Shown in pieces: positions 46,308-55,419 of a DNA stretch of 64,000 nucleotides; the first letter of the stretch is position 1; every line of letters begins with the position of its first letter. Under the pieces are notes generated by a model. It saw only the letters and a list, made by a program, of their open reading frames with translations, made no database searches and was not told the DNA's origin. A program made the translations under genes and the position numbers. Source of the DNA: Acidithiobacillus sulfurivorans (GTDB lineage Bacteria; Pseudomonadota; Gammaproteobacteria; Acidithiobacillales; Acidithiobacillaceae). The DNA lies in contig NZ_JAAOMP010000073.1 of the NCBI RefSeq assembly GCF_018853815.1, positions 1-64,000 on the forward strand. The letters run 5' to 3'.

Positions 46308-47351
46308 TTAGCGGCGGTTACGGATTGCTGATAAGCGTTCGGTATGCTGACCTTTGCCGCCCAGATAAGTCGGCACAATACTTTCAATGGCTGTTGGCTG
46401 AATATTAAATACTTCCTGCAAATCCTTTTTGCTGGAAATATTATCTACGGACAATGATTTCAAATTGTCGCGTGTCAGCACCTTGCCTGGCAGTTTTTCC
46501 ATCAGTCCCGCTTGCAGGTTGCCCAATAAAGGACAGAGCGCAATCACCTTGCGATGTGTGCCAATCAGGCTTTGGGTATAAGCAATTAACTCGCCCAGGG
46601 TATAGACCTTGGGACCGCAGAGATCATAAGCCTTGCCATACGTTTTTTCGTCGTCTATGGACTGCACAAATGCACTCACTACATCTTCAATCCACACCGG
46701 CTGCATTTTCGCCTCAGTGCCGGCCATGGGTAAAAAGAATGGAATATTGCGCAGCAGTTGAGCAAAGCGATTAAAGAAGCTGTCCCCTTCACCAAATATG
46801 ATCGAAGGGCGAAATGAAGTCACTTTAAGGCCACGACCCCAGAGTAATTTTGGACCATTCAGATAATTGAAATAGCCGTTTTTGGCGCTATTTTCGCCAG
46901 ACTGACGGATGATTTCTTCACCGATACCTTTGGATCGCAGGTAGGCACTGGGGGCAATGGGGTTGGCACCAAGGGCGCTCATATGCAGGAGCCGGGGAAT
47001 GCCCAGATGTCCACAAAGATTGGCGACCAGACGGGGAAGCTCAATATGGTTTTTTTCAAAATCACCATGGCGTTCGGGCGGATAATCGCTGCGCCCCGGA
47101 CGGTTTTCGTTGAGGATGCCCACCAGATTGATGACTACATCCCGACCTTTTAGTTGCTGCTCCAGCGCAATGGGTTCATGCACATTACATTCAACAACCT
47201 CTACCTGTGGCAGAACCAGCAGGTTTTCGCGGTTACGCTCCCGATTGCGGGTCAGAATCCGAATCTGGTGCCCATCCTGACTGAGGCGCTCCGCCAGATG
47301 TCGGCCGACAAAACCCGTGCCACCAAGAATACAGATTTTATGTGTTGCCAT
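46308..47351 (-). CDS. NAD(P)-binding atypical SDR protein (complex I NDUFA9-like)
   Basis: A 347-residue Rossmann-fold protein of the extended/atypical short-chain dehydrogenase class. The nucleotide site is ICILGGTGFVGRHLAERL with R in RILTRNRERN, followed by VVINLVGILNENRPG. The usual S-Y-x3-K is changed to a form seen in NDUFA9-like proteins: RLLHMSALGANPIAPSAYLRSKGIGEE. Then come FRPSIIFGEGDSFFNRFAQLL and VWIEDVVSAFVQSI. Family members bind quinone-related complexes or lipids; the substrate is unknown. ATG 47351 has CGGAGGA upstream. Convergent with the Sel1 gene. Confidence 0.85.
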   Translation of the reverse strand: MATHKICILGGTGFVGRHLAERLSQDGHQIRILTRNRERNRENLLVLPQVEVVECNVHEPIALEQQLKGRDVVINLVGILNENRPGRSDYPPERHGDFEKNHIELPRLVANLCGHLGIPRLLHMSALGANPIAPSAYLRSKGIGEEIIRQSGENSAKNGYFNYLNGPKLLWGRGLKVTSFRPSIIFGEGDSFFNRFAQLLRNIPFFLPMAGTEAKMQPVWIEDVVSAFVQSIDDEKTYGKAYDLCGPKVYTLGELIAYTQSLIGTHRKVIALCPLLGNLQAGLMEKLPGKVLTRDNLKSLSVDNISSKKDLQEVFNIQPTAIESIVPTYLGGKGQHTERLSAIRNRR

Positions 47352-47530
47352 GAGCTTATAGTCCTCCGCAAATTATTAGCCAGAGCATAGCACAGCCAGC
47401 CTGCCCAGATGCTGCAGAAAGTTTGAATCAGGGCATGAAGGTAGGCTATAAGAGAAACAGATCTGGCTGAATGTGACCGTTGAGCCGGAAATACCCGGAA
47501 ACTGCGACGTACAAAATCGAGGAGAAAGGA

Positions 47531-47953
47531 ATGGCGGAATGTAGTAATAAAAACGCTGCGCGCCGGGGAGGACAAATTTCCGCGTTAGGTGCTTTGTTGG
47601 TGGGTTTGGCTATTATTGCCGGAGCGGCGGGTGACCATCTGGTCGCTGGGCAGGTGAGCAAGCAGAGTTTGCATGTGTACGATATTGCCGTGCGTTTTCA
47701 GATTTATAATGCGCTAGGTTTGGTTCTGCTGGGTATTTTGATTCGATTATGGGGTAAAAGACGGCTGCTTTGTGCTGCGGCGCTGTTGATGGCCCTGGGT
47801 GTGCTTTTTTTCTGCGGAGCGCTTTATTTGCTGGTAATGACTGGTCAGTCATTCTGGGCCATTTTTGCTCCTTTGGGGGGCACAGCATGGATTGTCGCCT
47901 GGTTGCTTCTTGCCATTGGTCTCTGGCAGGCATCCAGGCAAGTGAAGGAGTAA
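47531..47953 (+). CDS. DUF423 family membrane protein
   Basis: The 140-residue product has about four hydrophobic spans and the DUF423 (YwdK/YgdD) pattern: LGALLVGLAIIAGAAGDHLV, FQIYNALGLVLLGIL, the FFCGALYLLVMTG block and IFAPLGGTAWIVAWLLLAIG. The conserved G-x-H after the first span is seen as AGDHL. Function of the family is unknown. I chose ATG 47531 behind GAGGAGAAAGGA; an upstream in-frame ATG at 47480 would add 17 residues without a better site. Confidence 0.88.
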   Translation: MAECSNKNAARRGGQISALGALLVGLAIIAGAAGDHLVAGQVSKQSLHVYDIAVRFQIYNALGLVLLGILIRLWGKRRLLCAAALLMALGVLFFCGALYLLVMTGQSFWAIFAPLGGTAWIVAWLLLAIGLWQASRQVKE

Positions 47954-47957
47954 CGTA

Positions 47958-48347
47958 ATGCTTATTGCCAAAAATGACGCTTATCATAAACAACTGGATT
48001 TTGCGGACGCTGAAATCGGTGACGTGTTCTGGGTCGTCGAACATGTGCCTTATAGCGGCACCATTCAAGGGGTTCAAAAATATACAGTCACTGAAATTCG
48101 CTCCAAACTGGTTATTTGTCAATCGGAATTGGCTAAGCCGCTGAAAATAAAACGGAGTACCCTGCAGGAAAACTGTTACCTCGAAAATGATCCGTATTTT
48201 GCAGACATATGGAAAACCTTTGAAATCAGTAGCCAGGTCGAATGGGTCCGCAAATTGATCAAGGAACATGAAAGCCGTGACTTTGATCAGGAAGTCGTTG
48301 ACGCCATTCTGGCCTGGCAACGCCGGGTGGAAATGCGACGGGAATAG
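47958..48347 (+). CDS. Hypothetical protein, 129 residues
   Basis: Not recognised. The protein is soluble, with a beta-rich beginning (FADAEIGDVFWVVEHVPYSG, YTVTEIRSKLVICQSELAK) and a helical, charged end (WVRKLIKEHESRDFDQEVVDAILAWQRRVE). No cysteine cluster or signal peptide. ATG 47958 is preceded by GAAGGAG about seven bases upstream and starts 4 bp after the DUF423 gene, so translation is likely. It ends beside palindromic repeat copy 3. An SH3-like or ribosome-associated fold is possible from the beta pattern, but no function can be given. Confidence 0.7.
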   Translation: MLIAKNDAYHKQLDFADAEIGDVFWVVEHVPYSGTIQGVQKYTVTEIRSKLVICQSELAKPLKIKRSTLQENCYLENDPYFADIWKTFEISSQVEWVRKLIKEHESRDFDQEVVDAILAWQRRVEMRRE

Positions 48348-48363
48348 GAATCAGCAGGGCGCC

Positions 48364-48408
48364 GGCCAAAGTCGCTGCAAAGCTCCCAGACCAACTGCCG
48401 TATTCAGG
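48364..48408. repeat. Intergenic palindromic element, copy 3 (right half only)
   Basis: GGCCAAAGTCGCTGCAAAGC followed by TCCCAGACCAACTGCCGTATTCAG matches the right core and right arm of copies 1 and 2. The left half is missing or too diverged. It lies between convergent genes (the 129-residue gene and the MFS gene). Confidence 0.7.
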
Positions 48409-48423
48409 TTTGGGTGCATGAAG

Positions 48424-49965
48424 CTACTGTGGCACTTCCGGGCCATGATGTTCTTCGAGGGTTTTACCATGGCCCTGGACCCGGAAGGTCCAGGTCATTC
48501 CCAGACCAAGCAAACTCACCAGAATCATGAGCATCAACACGGCTGAAAGCCCCCAGTTTGCCTGAATGAGTGGTAGTAAAAATACGCTGATGGTGGCACC
48601 TATTTTGGCGACTGCAGCGGCAAATCCGGACCCGAACGCGCGTATCTGAGTAGGATACATTTCTGTGGGTAAAATAAAGGTGGTGGCATTAGGACCCATG
48701 GTCATGAACAAATTGAAAAGCATGAAGCCAGCGAGGATCAGGTAATATTGGCTGATTTCATTCCCCGTATGCTGCTGTGCAGCACTGAGCAGTAGTCCCA
48801 TTCCGGTAATCATGCCCACAAAACCGATAAGTTGCATATGAATGCGCCCCAGTTTGGGCACTGCCCAGAGCGACAGCAATGAACCCAGCAACAGGAACAG
48901 GTCTACCTTGCCACTATCCAGCGCGTTGCTGAGATCTTTCCCCAATGTGGAGCTTAATTCGGGCAGATTGGTACGCAGGCTGCCAAGCAGAATGGTGGTG
49001 AACAAACCTATTCCATAGGTGGCAATGTCCATAAAAAACCAGGGGAGGGTGACCAGCAGGGTCCGCCGACGATATTCCGGCGCAAATAACGTGGCGACAC
49101 CCAAATGATGACCAGGCAAAATTTTGGCAACATGATGATGTTTTCTACCCAGGCGTTGGGCAATCTGCAGTAATTGGCTTTTTTTATCCGGGGCAAAGCG
49201 GGCAAGAATTTTTGCGGCCTGAGCATTGCGGCCATGGCCCATACACCAGCGTACACTTTCCGGCAGACCCAGACGTCCGATCAGATAGGGAAGCACCACC
49301 AGAATTTCTGCGGCCAGTAACCAACGCCAGGTATCATCGCCAGTTTTAGCATTCTGAAGCAGGAGAATAGCCAAGGCGACGCCCGCCAACATGCCGACGG
49401 ACTGGATAGCGATGGACGCGGCCATCATTCTGCCCCGGCGTCCCTGGGGCATAAACTCTGCCAGATAGCTGCTGGCGACCGGAAAATCCATGCCTATGCC
49501 GATGCCCAGCAACAGTTCTGCCTGGGTCAGAATGGTGGCATTGGGTGCAAATGCCGCTAATGAGGCGGCAATAATCAGCAGAATCATATCACTGATCATG
49601 ACCGGTTTGCGGCCCCAACGATCGGCGATATGTCCTCCCAACAGGGCACCAATGACGGTTCCTCCCATGAGCATGGCAGCTACCATGCCGACACTGGTAG
49701 CCGGCATGTGAAAGCGGGGAATTACCAGCGGCAGGGTGACACCCAGCAAAAACATGGAAACCCCACTTAAAAGGGTGCCTCCCGTAGACAAGGCCCAAAT
49801 CCGATAGTGGATGGGTAACATCGGGCTTTTGTCGAGTATGTCGGTCATTGCGGCATGATCAAGATGAATAGCGTGCGCAGTGTCCACAAGTGGTACAGCG
49901 GGTTTTTTTAATCTAACCGTATTGGCCGTGCTTGCGTGGATGTCGGCTGTTGGATCTGGATTCAA
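48424..49965 (-). CDS. Major facilitator superfamily transporter
   Basis: A 12-span MFS secondary transporter of the metabolite:H+ or sugar type. After a ~55-residue hydrophilic N-terminus comes GGTLLSGVSMFLLGVTLPLVI and the loop 2-3 signature GGHIADRWGRKPVMI. LLGIGIGMDFPVASSYLAEFMPQGRRGRMMA and, late, FNLFMTMGPNATTFILPTEMYPTQIRAFGSGFAAAVAKIGA resemble the AAHS and inorganic phosphate/dicarboxylate groups. Substrate unknown. The TTG at 49965 overlaps the gpmI stop (TTGA), the same geometry as ppsA-gpmI; ATG 49848 would give 474 residues. Neither has a good Shine-Dalgarno. Confidence 0.85.
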   Translation of the reverse strand: MNPDPTADIHASTANTVRLKKPAVPLVDTAHAIHLDHAAMTDILDKSPMLPIHYRIWALSTGGTLLSGVSMFLLGVTLPLVIPRFHMPATSVGMVAAMLMGGTVIGALLGGHIADRWGRKPVMISDMILLIIAASLAAFAPNATILTQAELLLGIGIGMDFPVASSYLAEFMPQGRRGRMMAASIAIQSVGMLAGVALAILLLQNAKTGDDTWRWLLAAEILVVLPYLIGRLGLPESVRWCMGHGRNAQAAKILARFAPDKKSQLLQIAQRLGRKHHHVAKILPGHHLGVATLFAPEYRRRTLLVTLPWFFMDIATYGIGLFTTILLGSLRTNLPELSSTLGKDLSNALDSGKVDLFLLLGSLLSLWAVPKLGRIHMQLIGFVGMITGMGLLLSAAQQHTGNEISQYYLILAGFMLFNLFMTMGPNATTFILPTEMYPTQIRAFGSGFAAAVAKIGATISVFLLPLIQANWGLSAVLMLMILVSLLGLGMTWTFRVQGHGKTLEEHHGPEVPQ

Positions 49966-51485
49966 CGCAGCTTGTCCCGGAGAATCAGACTTCTCCCCGT
50001 CATTTCAGAGGGCTGGGAAAGTCCCATAAGATCGAGAATGGTTGGCGCAATATCAGCGGTACCCCGGCCAATTCCCAACTTTGCGCCTCCATGACCAATC
50101 AGGAGCATGGGTACGGGATAGACAGTGTGCTGGGTATGGGGTTCACCGCTCACTGGATCGACCATTTCATCGCAATTTCCGTGATCAGCCGTCAGGATGA
50201 TTTTGAAACCGTGCTGACGAGCTGCCTGTGTGACCCGATGAAATTGTAGATCGAGGGTTTCTACCGCGCGGAGAATGGCCGGGATTTTAGCGGTATGACC
50301 GACCATGTCACCATTGGCAAAATTGACAATGACAAAGTGATATTGGTCGCTTTCCAGCGCTGCAATAATACGATCTGCGACTTTGGCCGCACTCATTTCC
50401 GGCTGGAGATCATAGGTGGCTACCTGTGGAGAAGGAATGATTTCTCGATCTTCTCCCTTGAAGGCTGCTTCGCGGCCACCGTTGAAAAAATAGGTGACAT
50501 GCGCATATTTTTCCGTTTCTGCACAATGGAATTGTTGCAGACCGGCGTCACTGATGATTTCCGCCAAAACTTTTACCGGGATTTCCGGCGGGAACAGGAC
50601 TGGAAAGGGATAGGCGTCATTATAAGAAGTCATGCATAAGGCGGCTCTGGCGTTTTCTGAACCGCGATCAAAATGTTCAAATTCGGGCATGGCCATGGCG
50701 GCACTCAATTGCCGCATACGATCAGAGCGAAAGTTGAAAAAGAATACAGATTCATTGGGGGCAATACGGTTTTCCTGCGGATTGCCAATGACGGTGGGTT
50801 GAATAAATTCGTCTCCTTCCCCGCGTTGCCAGGCTTCCTGAACAGCCGATTGAGCTGTCGCTGAATGCAGCCCTTCACCTTTCAGTAAGGCAGCCCAGGC
50901 TTTTTGGGTGCGATCCCAATGGCTGGCCCGATCCATGGCGGTATAGCGACCACATACGCTGGCGATTTTACCACTGCCCAGCTCGTGCAGGCGCTTTTCC
51001 AGTATCTGGACGAAAACATTCGCACATTGCGGGGCTGTATCCCGCCCATCCGTAATCATGTGGATGATCGGTTCCACACCCGCCTGAACCACCAGGGGTA
51101 GAATCTCCAGCAAATGGTCAATATGGGAATGCACGCCGCCATCAGAGACCATCCCAACCAGGTGCAGGCGCCGGGTATTTTGTAAAATATTTTGCCAATT
51201 CTGAATGTTGGCAAAGCTGCCATCAGCCAGACTGTCTGATATGCGGACCATGTCCTGAAGTAGTATGCGCCCTGAGCCCAGTGTCAAATGACCGACTTCC
51301 GAGTTTCCAAATTGTCCATCGGGCAGGCCCACTGCCCGCCCGGATGCCTGCAGGGCGGTATGGGGGAAACTGGCAAAGTAATGATCCAGATGCGGCGTGT
51401 GGGCCTGTGCCCAGCCGTTGTAAGCCCGATTGGGATTCAGGCCGAAACCATCAAAAATGACTAACAGCACGGGTTGAATGTTCAA
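49962..51485 (-). CDS. gpmI: 2,3-bisphosphoglycerate-independent phosphoglycerate mutase
   Basis: GpmI interconverts 3- and 2-phosphoglycerate with two Mn ions. The 507-residue protein opens LLVIFDGFGLNPN with a metal Asp, has the phosphorylated Ser62 in FGNSEVGHLTLGSG, MITDGRDTAP, ASVCGRYTAMDR, and the metal-binding NFANGDMVGHTAKI and LTADHGNCDEM. The start TTG 51485 overlaps the ppsA stop as TTGA; the alternative GTG is at 51470. Together with ppsA it links pyruvate to phosphoglycerate in gluconeogenesis, as needed in an autotroph. Confidence 0.96.
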   Translation of the reverse strand: MNIQPVLLVIFDGFGLNPNRAYNGWAQAHTPHLDHYFASFPHTALQASGRAVGLPDGQFGNSEVGHLTLGSGRILLQDMVRISDSLADGSFANIQNWQNILQNTRRLHLVGMVSDGGVHSHIDHLLEILPLVVQAGVEPIIHMITDGRDTAPQCANVFVQILEKRLHELGSGKIASVCGRYTAMDRASHWDRTQKAWAALLKGEGLHSATAQSAVQEAWQRGEGDEFIQPTVIGNPQENRIAPNESVFFFNFRSDRMRQLSAAMAMPEFEHFDRGSENARAALCMTSYNDAYPFPVLFPPEIPVKVLAEIISDAGLQQFHCAETEKYAHVTYFFNGGREAAFKGEDREIIPSPQVATYDLQPEMSAAKVADRIIAALESDQYHFVIVNFANGDMVGHTAKIPAILRAVETLDLQFHRVTQAARQHGFKIILTADHGNCDEMVDPVSGEPHTQHTVYPVPMLLIGHGGAKLGIGRGTADIAPTILDLMGLSQPSEMTGRSLILRDKLR

Positions 51486-53887
51486 GAGGTTTCTCGCTTT
51501 TCCAGTTCCAGAATATGCAGGGTGGTTTTCAGTACGGAATCCGGGTTGAGGCTCATAGATTCAATGCCGATATTGACCAGAAACTCAGCCATTTCCGGAT
51601 AGTCTGAAGGAGCCTGACCACAAATTCCAGAATGGATACCATGCCGTTTACAGCCATCCACAGCGAGGCGGATCATGATTTTTACCCCTTCGTCCCGCTC
51701 GTCGTAGTCAAACGCGACGATCTCCGAATCCCGATCAACCCCGAGTGTGAGCTGGGTGAGATCATTACTGCCAATGGAAAATCCGTCAAAGCGTTGGGCA
51801 AACTCATCAATTAAAATTACGTTATTGGGAACTTCGCACATGGCATAAATTTTCAGGCCATTTTCGCCGCGCTTCAGGCCAAATTCTGCCATTTGCGCAA
51901 GAACGTCATCAGCTTCCTGCACGCGGCGTACAAAAGGCAGCATCAAAATGACATTATCCAGGCCCATGGTTTCGCGCACTCTTTTCATGGCCAGGCATTC
52001 CAGATGAAAACCTTCTCTGTACGCTGGATGTGCATAGCGGGAGGCGCCCCGAAAGCCCAGCATGGGATTGTCTTCATCGGGTTCGAAGCCGCGCCCCCCA
52101 AGCAATGAGGCATATTCGTTGCTTTTGAAATCAGACATGCGTACCACTACCGGTTTGGGATAAAAAGCGGCAGCCAGGGTGCCGACTCCCTCTGATAGCC
52201 GTTCCACAAAAAAATCCTGGGGCTGCGTGTAGCCTTGGGTGAGCTTCGCCAAGGCCAGACGCTCCTGTGGGTCTTTTACCTTTTCCGGGTACAGCAAGGC
52301 CATGGGATGCGCTTTGATGGTATTGCTGATGATGAATTCCATCCGCGCCAGACCAATACCATCGCTGGGTAGATTGGCCGTCTGGAAAGCTATTTCCGGG
52401 TTGCCCAGATTGATCATGATTTTGGTTTTGGGTCTGGGGAGTGCGGCCAGATCGGTATGCTGAACGGTAAACGGCAATTGACCCGCATAAATGTTTCCCA
52501 TATCGCCTTCCGCACAGGAAACCGTGACAGGTTCACCGTCATGCAGTATTTCGGTAGCCGTTTCTGCGCCTACTACCGCCGGAATACCCAGTTCACGGGC
52601 GATGATGGCGGCGTGGCAGGTGCGTCCGCCGCGATTGGTGATGACCGCCGCCGCATTTTTCATGACCGGTTCCCAATCTGGCGTGGTGGTGTCTGCTACC
52701 AGTATTTCACCGGGGCGAAACTCGGCGAGATGTTCAAGGCTACGAATAATCCGGACGGGTCCGGAAGCAATTTTGCTGCCCACGGCGCGGCCTCTGCCCA
52801 GAATTTTCCCGCGTTCACCCAGAATATACTCCTCCAGAATTTGTCCCTTTTTTTGCGAAGCAACGGTTTCCGGTCTGGCCTGAACCATGTAAATTTCACC
52901 ATCCAGACCGTCTTTTGCCCACTCCATGTCCATGGGTCGGCTTTCGCCCATTTTCTGGCTGTAGTGATTTTCAATTTTGATGGCATAGTCAGCCAGGATA
53001 AATATATCCGCATCATTCAGACAAAAGCGTTCTTGCTCATCGAGATGCGTAGGTACGTTGCGGGTACCATGGCGGGTGTCTCCCTCGGTATAAATCATTT
53101 TGATTTTTTTGCTGCCGAGCACTCTGCGCAAAACGGCCTTTTTCCCTTTCTGGAACGAGGGCTTGAAAACATAATATTCATCGGGATTGACGGTTCCCTG
53201 GACGACATTTTCACCCAAACCCCAGGATGCCGTAATAAATACGGCATCTCTAAAACCGGTTTCAGTGTCCAGCGAAAACATGACGCCACTGGTGGCGAGA
53301 TCGGAGCGCACCATTTTCATGATGACAATCGATAGAGCCACCTTGAAATGATCAAAACCCTGATCAACGCGATAATGAATGGCCCGGTCGGTAAACAGGC
53401 TGGCAAAGCAACGTCGACAGGCATCCAGCAAAGCGACCGCTCCGGAAATGTTCAGATAAGTGTCCTGCTGTCCAGCGAAACTCGCCGTAGGCAGATCTTC
53501 TGCGGTAGCGGAAGAACGCACGGCTAGAGACAGTGTATCTCCGTATTCCTGACGTAATTGGGCGTAAGCGGCCAAAATTTCGTTTTGCAAATCTTCGGGA
53601 AGGGGCGCGCTGTAGACAATTTCACGAGCCTTGGCACCCCGTTTGGCCAGATCCCGAACGTCATCGGGGTCCAGGCCGTCCAGTGCTTCATGCAGCTTTG
53701 GCCAGGCACCGGCCTGATCCAGTAAATAGTGATAGGCGTCGCCGGTAATGGCAAAGCCGTTGGGTACTTTCACTCCCTGCGGCGTGAGTTGGCGATACAT
53801 CTCTCCCAGAGAAGCATTTTTACCACCGACCAAGGGCACATCTTCTATGCGAATCTCATTAAAAAAACGTGTGTATTTCGCAGTCAT
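51482..53887 (-). CDS. ppsA: Phosphoenolpyruvate synthase
   Basis: PEP synthase converts pyruvate, ATP and water to PEP, AMP and phosphate, the entry to gluconeogenesis. All three domains are present in 801 residues. The N-terminal ATP-binding part has VGGKNASLGEMYRQL and LAVRSSATAEDLPTASFAGQQDTYLN. The swivelling phosphohistidine domain has the catalytic His near 425 in GGRTCHAAIIARELGIPAVVG. The C-terminal PEP-binding barrel has EFIISNTIKAHPMAL and GICGQAPSDYPE. ATG 53887 has GGAGAGA about eight bases before. gpmI and an MFS gene follow in the operon. Confidence 0.97.
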   Translation of the reverse strand: MTAKYTRFFNEIRIEDVPLVGGKNASLGEMYRQLTPQGVKVPNGFAITGDAYHYLLDQAGAWPKLHEALDGLDPDDVRDLAKRGAKAREIVYSAPLPEDLQNEILAAYAQLRQEYGDTLSLAVRSSATAEDLPTASFAGQQDTYLNISGAVALLDACRRCFASLFTDRAIHYRVDQGFDHFKVALSIVIMKMVRSDLATSGVMFSLDTETGFRDAVFITASWGLGENVVQGTVNPDEYYVFKPSFQKGKKAVLRRVLGSKKIKMIYTEGDTRHGTRNVPTHLDEQERFCLNDADIFILADYAIKIENHYSQKMGESRPMDMEWAKDGLDGEIYMVQARPETVASQKKGQILEEYILGERGKILGRGRAVGSKIASGPVRIIRSLEHLAEFRPGEILVADTTTPDWEPVMKNAAAVITNRGGRTCHAAIIARELGIPAVVGAETATEILHDGEPVTVSCAEGDMGNIYAGQLPFTVQHTDLAALPRPKTKIMINLGNPEIAFQTANLPSDGIGLARMEFIISNTIKAHPMALLYPEKVKDPQERLALAKLTQGYTQPQDFFVERLSEGVGTLAAAFYPKPVVVRMSDFKSNEYASLLGGRGFEPDEDNPMLGFRGASRYAHPAYREGFHLECLAMKRVRETMGLDNVILMLPFVRRVQEADDVLAQMAEFGLKRGENGLKIYAMCEVPNNVILIDEFAQRFDGFSIGSNDLTQLTLGVDRDSEIVAFDYDERDEGVKIMIRLAVDGCKRHGIHSGICGQAPSDYPEMAEFLVNIGIESMSLNPDSVLKTTLHILELEKRETS

Positions 53888-53906
53888 AGGATTCTCTCCA
53901 GATAAA

Positions 53907-53924
53907 TCAGAGTAAAGACTCTGA
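53907..53924. repeat. Short inverted repeat upstream of ppsA
   Basis: TCAGAGT and ACTCTGA are perfect 7-bp arms around AAAG, about 20 bp upstream of the ppsA start codon. This may be a leader hairpin or an operator; no regulator is indicated. Confidence 0.4.
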
Positions 53925-54053
53925 ATAAAAGATAGTCAAGGAAATGGCTGTAGACAAGCTATTCCCTATTATCGGGGGCACTCTGGTATGATTACCGGCG
54001 AAATAGCGAAGGTTCTTAAAATGGGTAAGTTACTGAATGGAGCGCGAGGCTAA

Positions 54054-54722
54054 ATGAAAAATTCAATGAAAATGATGCTATGGGGTTTATTACCCGTTTC
54101 GCTGTTGGCTTCAGCGAGGACTGCTGCTCAGGAAATAAATCTCAGCGTGCAACAAGCTTATCATGTGCCTAATACGCTCATGGTTGCGCAGTTGCAGGCC
54201 AGTGCCAACGGGGTAAATGCTGCAGAGCTGGCGCAAAAAGTGAACGCAAAAATGCGTTGGGCCTTGCAGCAGACGGGGAAAGTCGATCATGTGCAGGCGC
54301 AGACGATGAATTATCACACTCAACGTGATTATGTGGATGGTAAACCTGATGGCTGGACCGTACAGCAGACTTTGCAGGTCAGCACTCCACAATCCTCCCG
54401 GCTGGATCAGCTCCTGGGAGATTTACAATCCCGTCTGGAGCTGGTTTCCATGCAGGCCGCCCCTACCGAAAGTGCCCGTGAAAGCGCTGCAACGGCAGCA
54501 GCCCATCAGGCTATTCAGCGCTTTAAGCTGCGTGCGAATAACTATTGTAAGGATTTTGGTTATTCGCAAAGCGTGCTGAATTCTGTACAGATTAATGCGT
54601 TACGCAGTTCTCCCGGGCCAGTGGTGATGATGGCGGTTCGTGCTCCAGTGGCAAGTGCTCCCGGTGAATCGGCGATGTCTGTGGAGGTTTCCGGTTCAGT
54701 GCATTGTCTGAATGGACAGTGA
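54054..54722 (+). CDS. Periplasmic SIMPL-domain protein
   Basis: A 222-residue exported protein. The signal peptide is MKMMLWGLLPVSLLASARTAAQ. The mature part matches the SIMPL/DUF541 domain: NLSVQQAYHVPNTLMVAQLQAS, the middle QTGKVDHVQAQTMNYHTQRDY, and the C-terminal VSVEVSGSVHCL-like end. A TAAAHQAIQRFKLRANNYCKDFGY helix lies before the last strand. SIMPL proteins such as YggE are linked to envelope and oxidative stress, but the mechanism is unknown. ATG 54054 follows GAGG. The gene is alone, convergent with purN. Confidence 0.82.
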   Translation: MKNSMKMMLWGLLPVSLLASARTAAQEINLSVQQAYHVPNTLMVAQLQASANGVNAAELAQKVNAKMRWALQQTGKVDHVQAQTMNYHTQRDYVDGKPDGWTVQQTLQVSTPQSSRLDQLLGDLQSRLELVSMQAAPTESARESAATAAAHQAIQRFKLRANNYCKDFGYSQSVLNSVQINALRSSPGPVVMMAVRAPVASAPGESAMSVEVSGSVHCLNGQ

Positions 54723-54729
54723 CAGTTTT

Positions 54730-55419
54730 TTAGGGTGATGACGGTCCTGTAAAAACCGGATTGATGGCTGTATCCGCGCAGGAAGGAGCAGGTTTTGACC
54801 AACGAACCCGGCCTTCCTCCAGGCTGCACCAGCCGCTCAGAACGGCGCTCAAAGCCTGGGGATAAATTTCGTGTTCGGCAGCGAGAACTCTTGCGGCCAG
54901 TCGGGCCGGATCGTCATCCTTATGGACTGGTACGGCAGCCTGAATGATGACCGGGCCGGCATCCAGCTCCGGGATAACAAAATGGACGCTGGCACCGTGC
55001 CAGCAGACACCCTGAGCGATGGCGCGGGCATGGGTGTGCAGACCGGGAAAGGCGGGCAGCAGGGAAGGGTGAATATTCACCAGTCGTCCCGGATAATGCT
55101 CCACAAAAGTATCTGTCAGTTGCCGCATAAAACCGGCAAGCACTACCAGGTCTGGAGCGTATCGGTCAATCTGCTGCTGCAGCGCAGTATCAAATCCGGC
55201 GCGACTGGGAAAGGCACGATGGTCTGTGACTTCGGTGGGGATACTTGCTGCCTGAGCCACAATCAATCCGGGGGCTTCGACCCGATTACTGATGACTGCG
55301 GCGATTTCCGTATCGGGTATTCCTCCGGTCTGACAGGCCCGCAGGATGCTTTGTAAATTGCTGCCGCGCCCGGAAATCAGCAGCACCAGTTTTTTAGTCA
55401 AGAAAAACGACCCCCTCAT
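54730..55419 (-). CDS. purN: Phosphoribosylglycinamide formyltransferase
   Basis: PurN transfers a formyl group from 10-formyl-THF to GAR in purine synthesis. The 229-residue enzyme has [32 protein letters not shown], the catalytic Asn/His in [20 protein letters not shown] and Asp in [14 protein letters not shown]. Start is uncertain: ATG 55419 overlaps the purM 3' end by 26 bp; TTG 55401 (overlap 8 bp, GGGGG upstream) also fits the family start [13 protein letters not shown]. The C-terminus runs past the usual end by some 15 residues ([17 protein letters not shown]). purM-purN is a common operon. Confidence 0.94.
   Translation of the reverse strand: MRGSFFLTKKLVLLISGRGSNLQSILRACQTGGIPDTEIAAVISNRVEAPGLIVAQAASIPTEVTDHRAFPSRAGFDTALQQQIDRYAPDLVVLAGFMRQLTDTFVEHYPGRLVNIHPSLLPAFPGLHTHARAIAQGVCWHGASVHFVIPELDAGPVIIQAAVPVHKDDDPARLAARVLAAEHEIYPQALSAVLSGWCSLEEGRVRWSKPAPSCADTAINPVFTGPSSP

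Noticed and set aside
52457-53335. 292-codon open frame antisense to ppsA
   Set aside because: Shadow of the highly conserved ppsA coding sequence; no recognisable domain.
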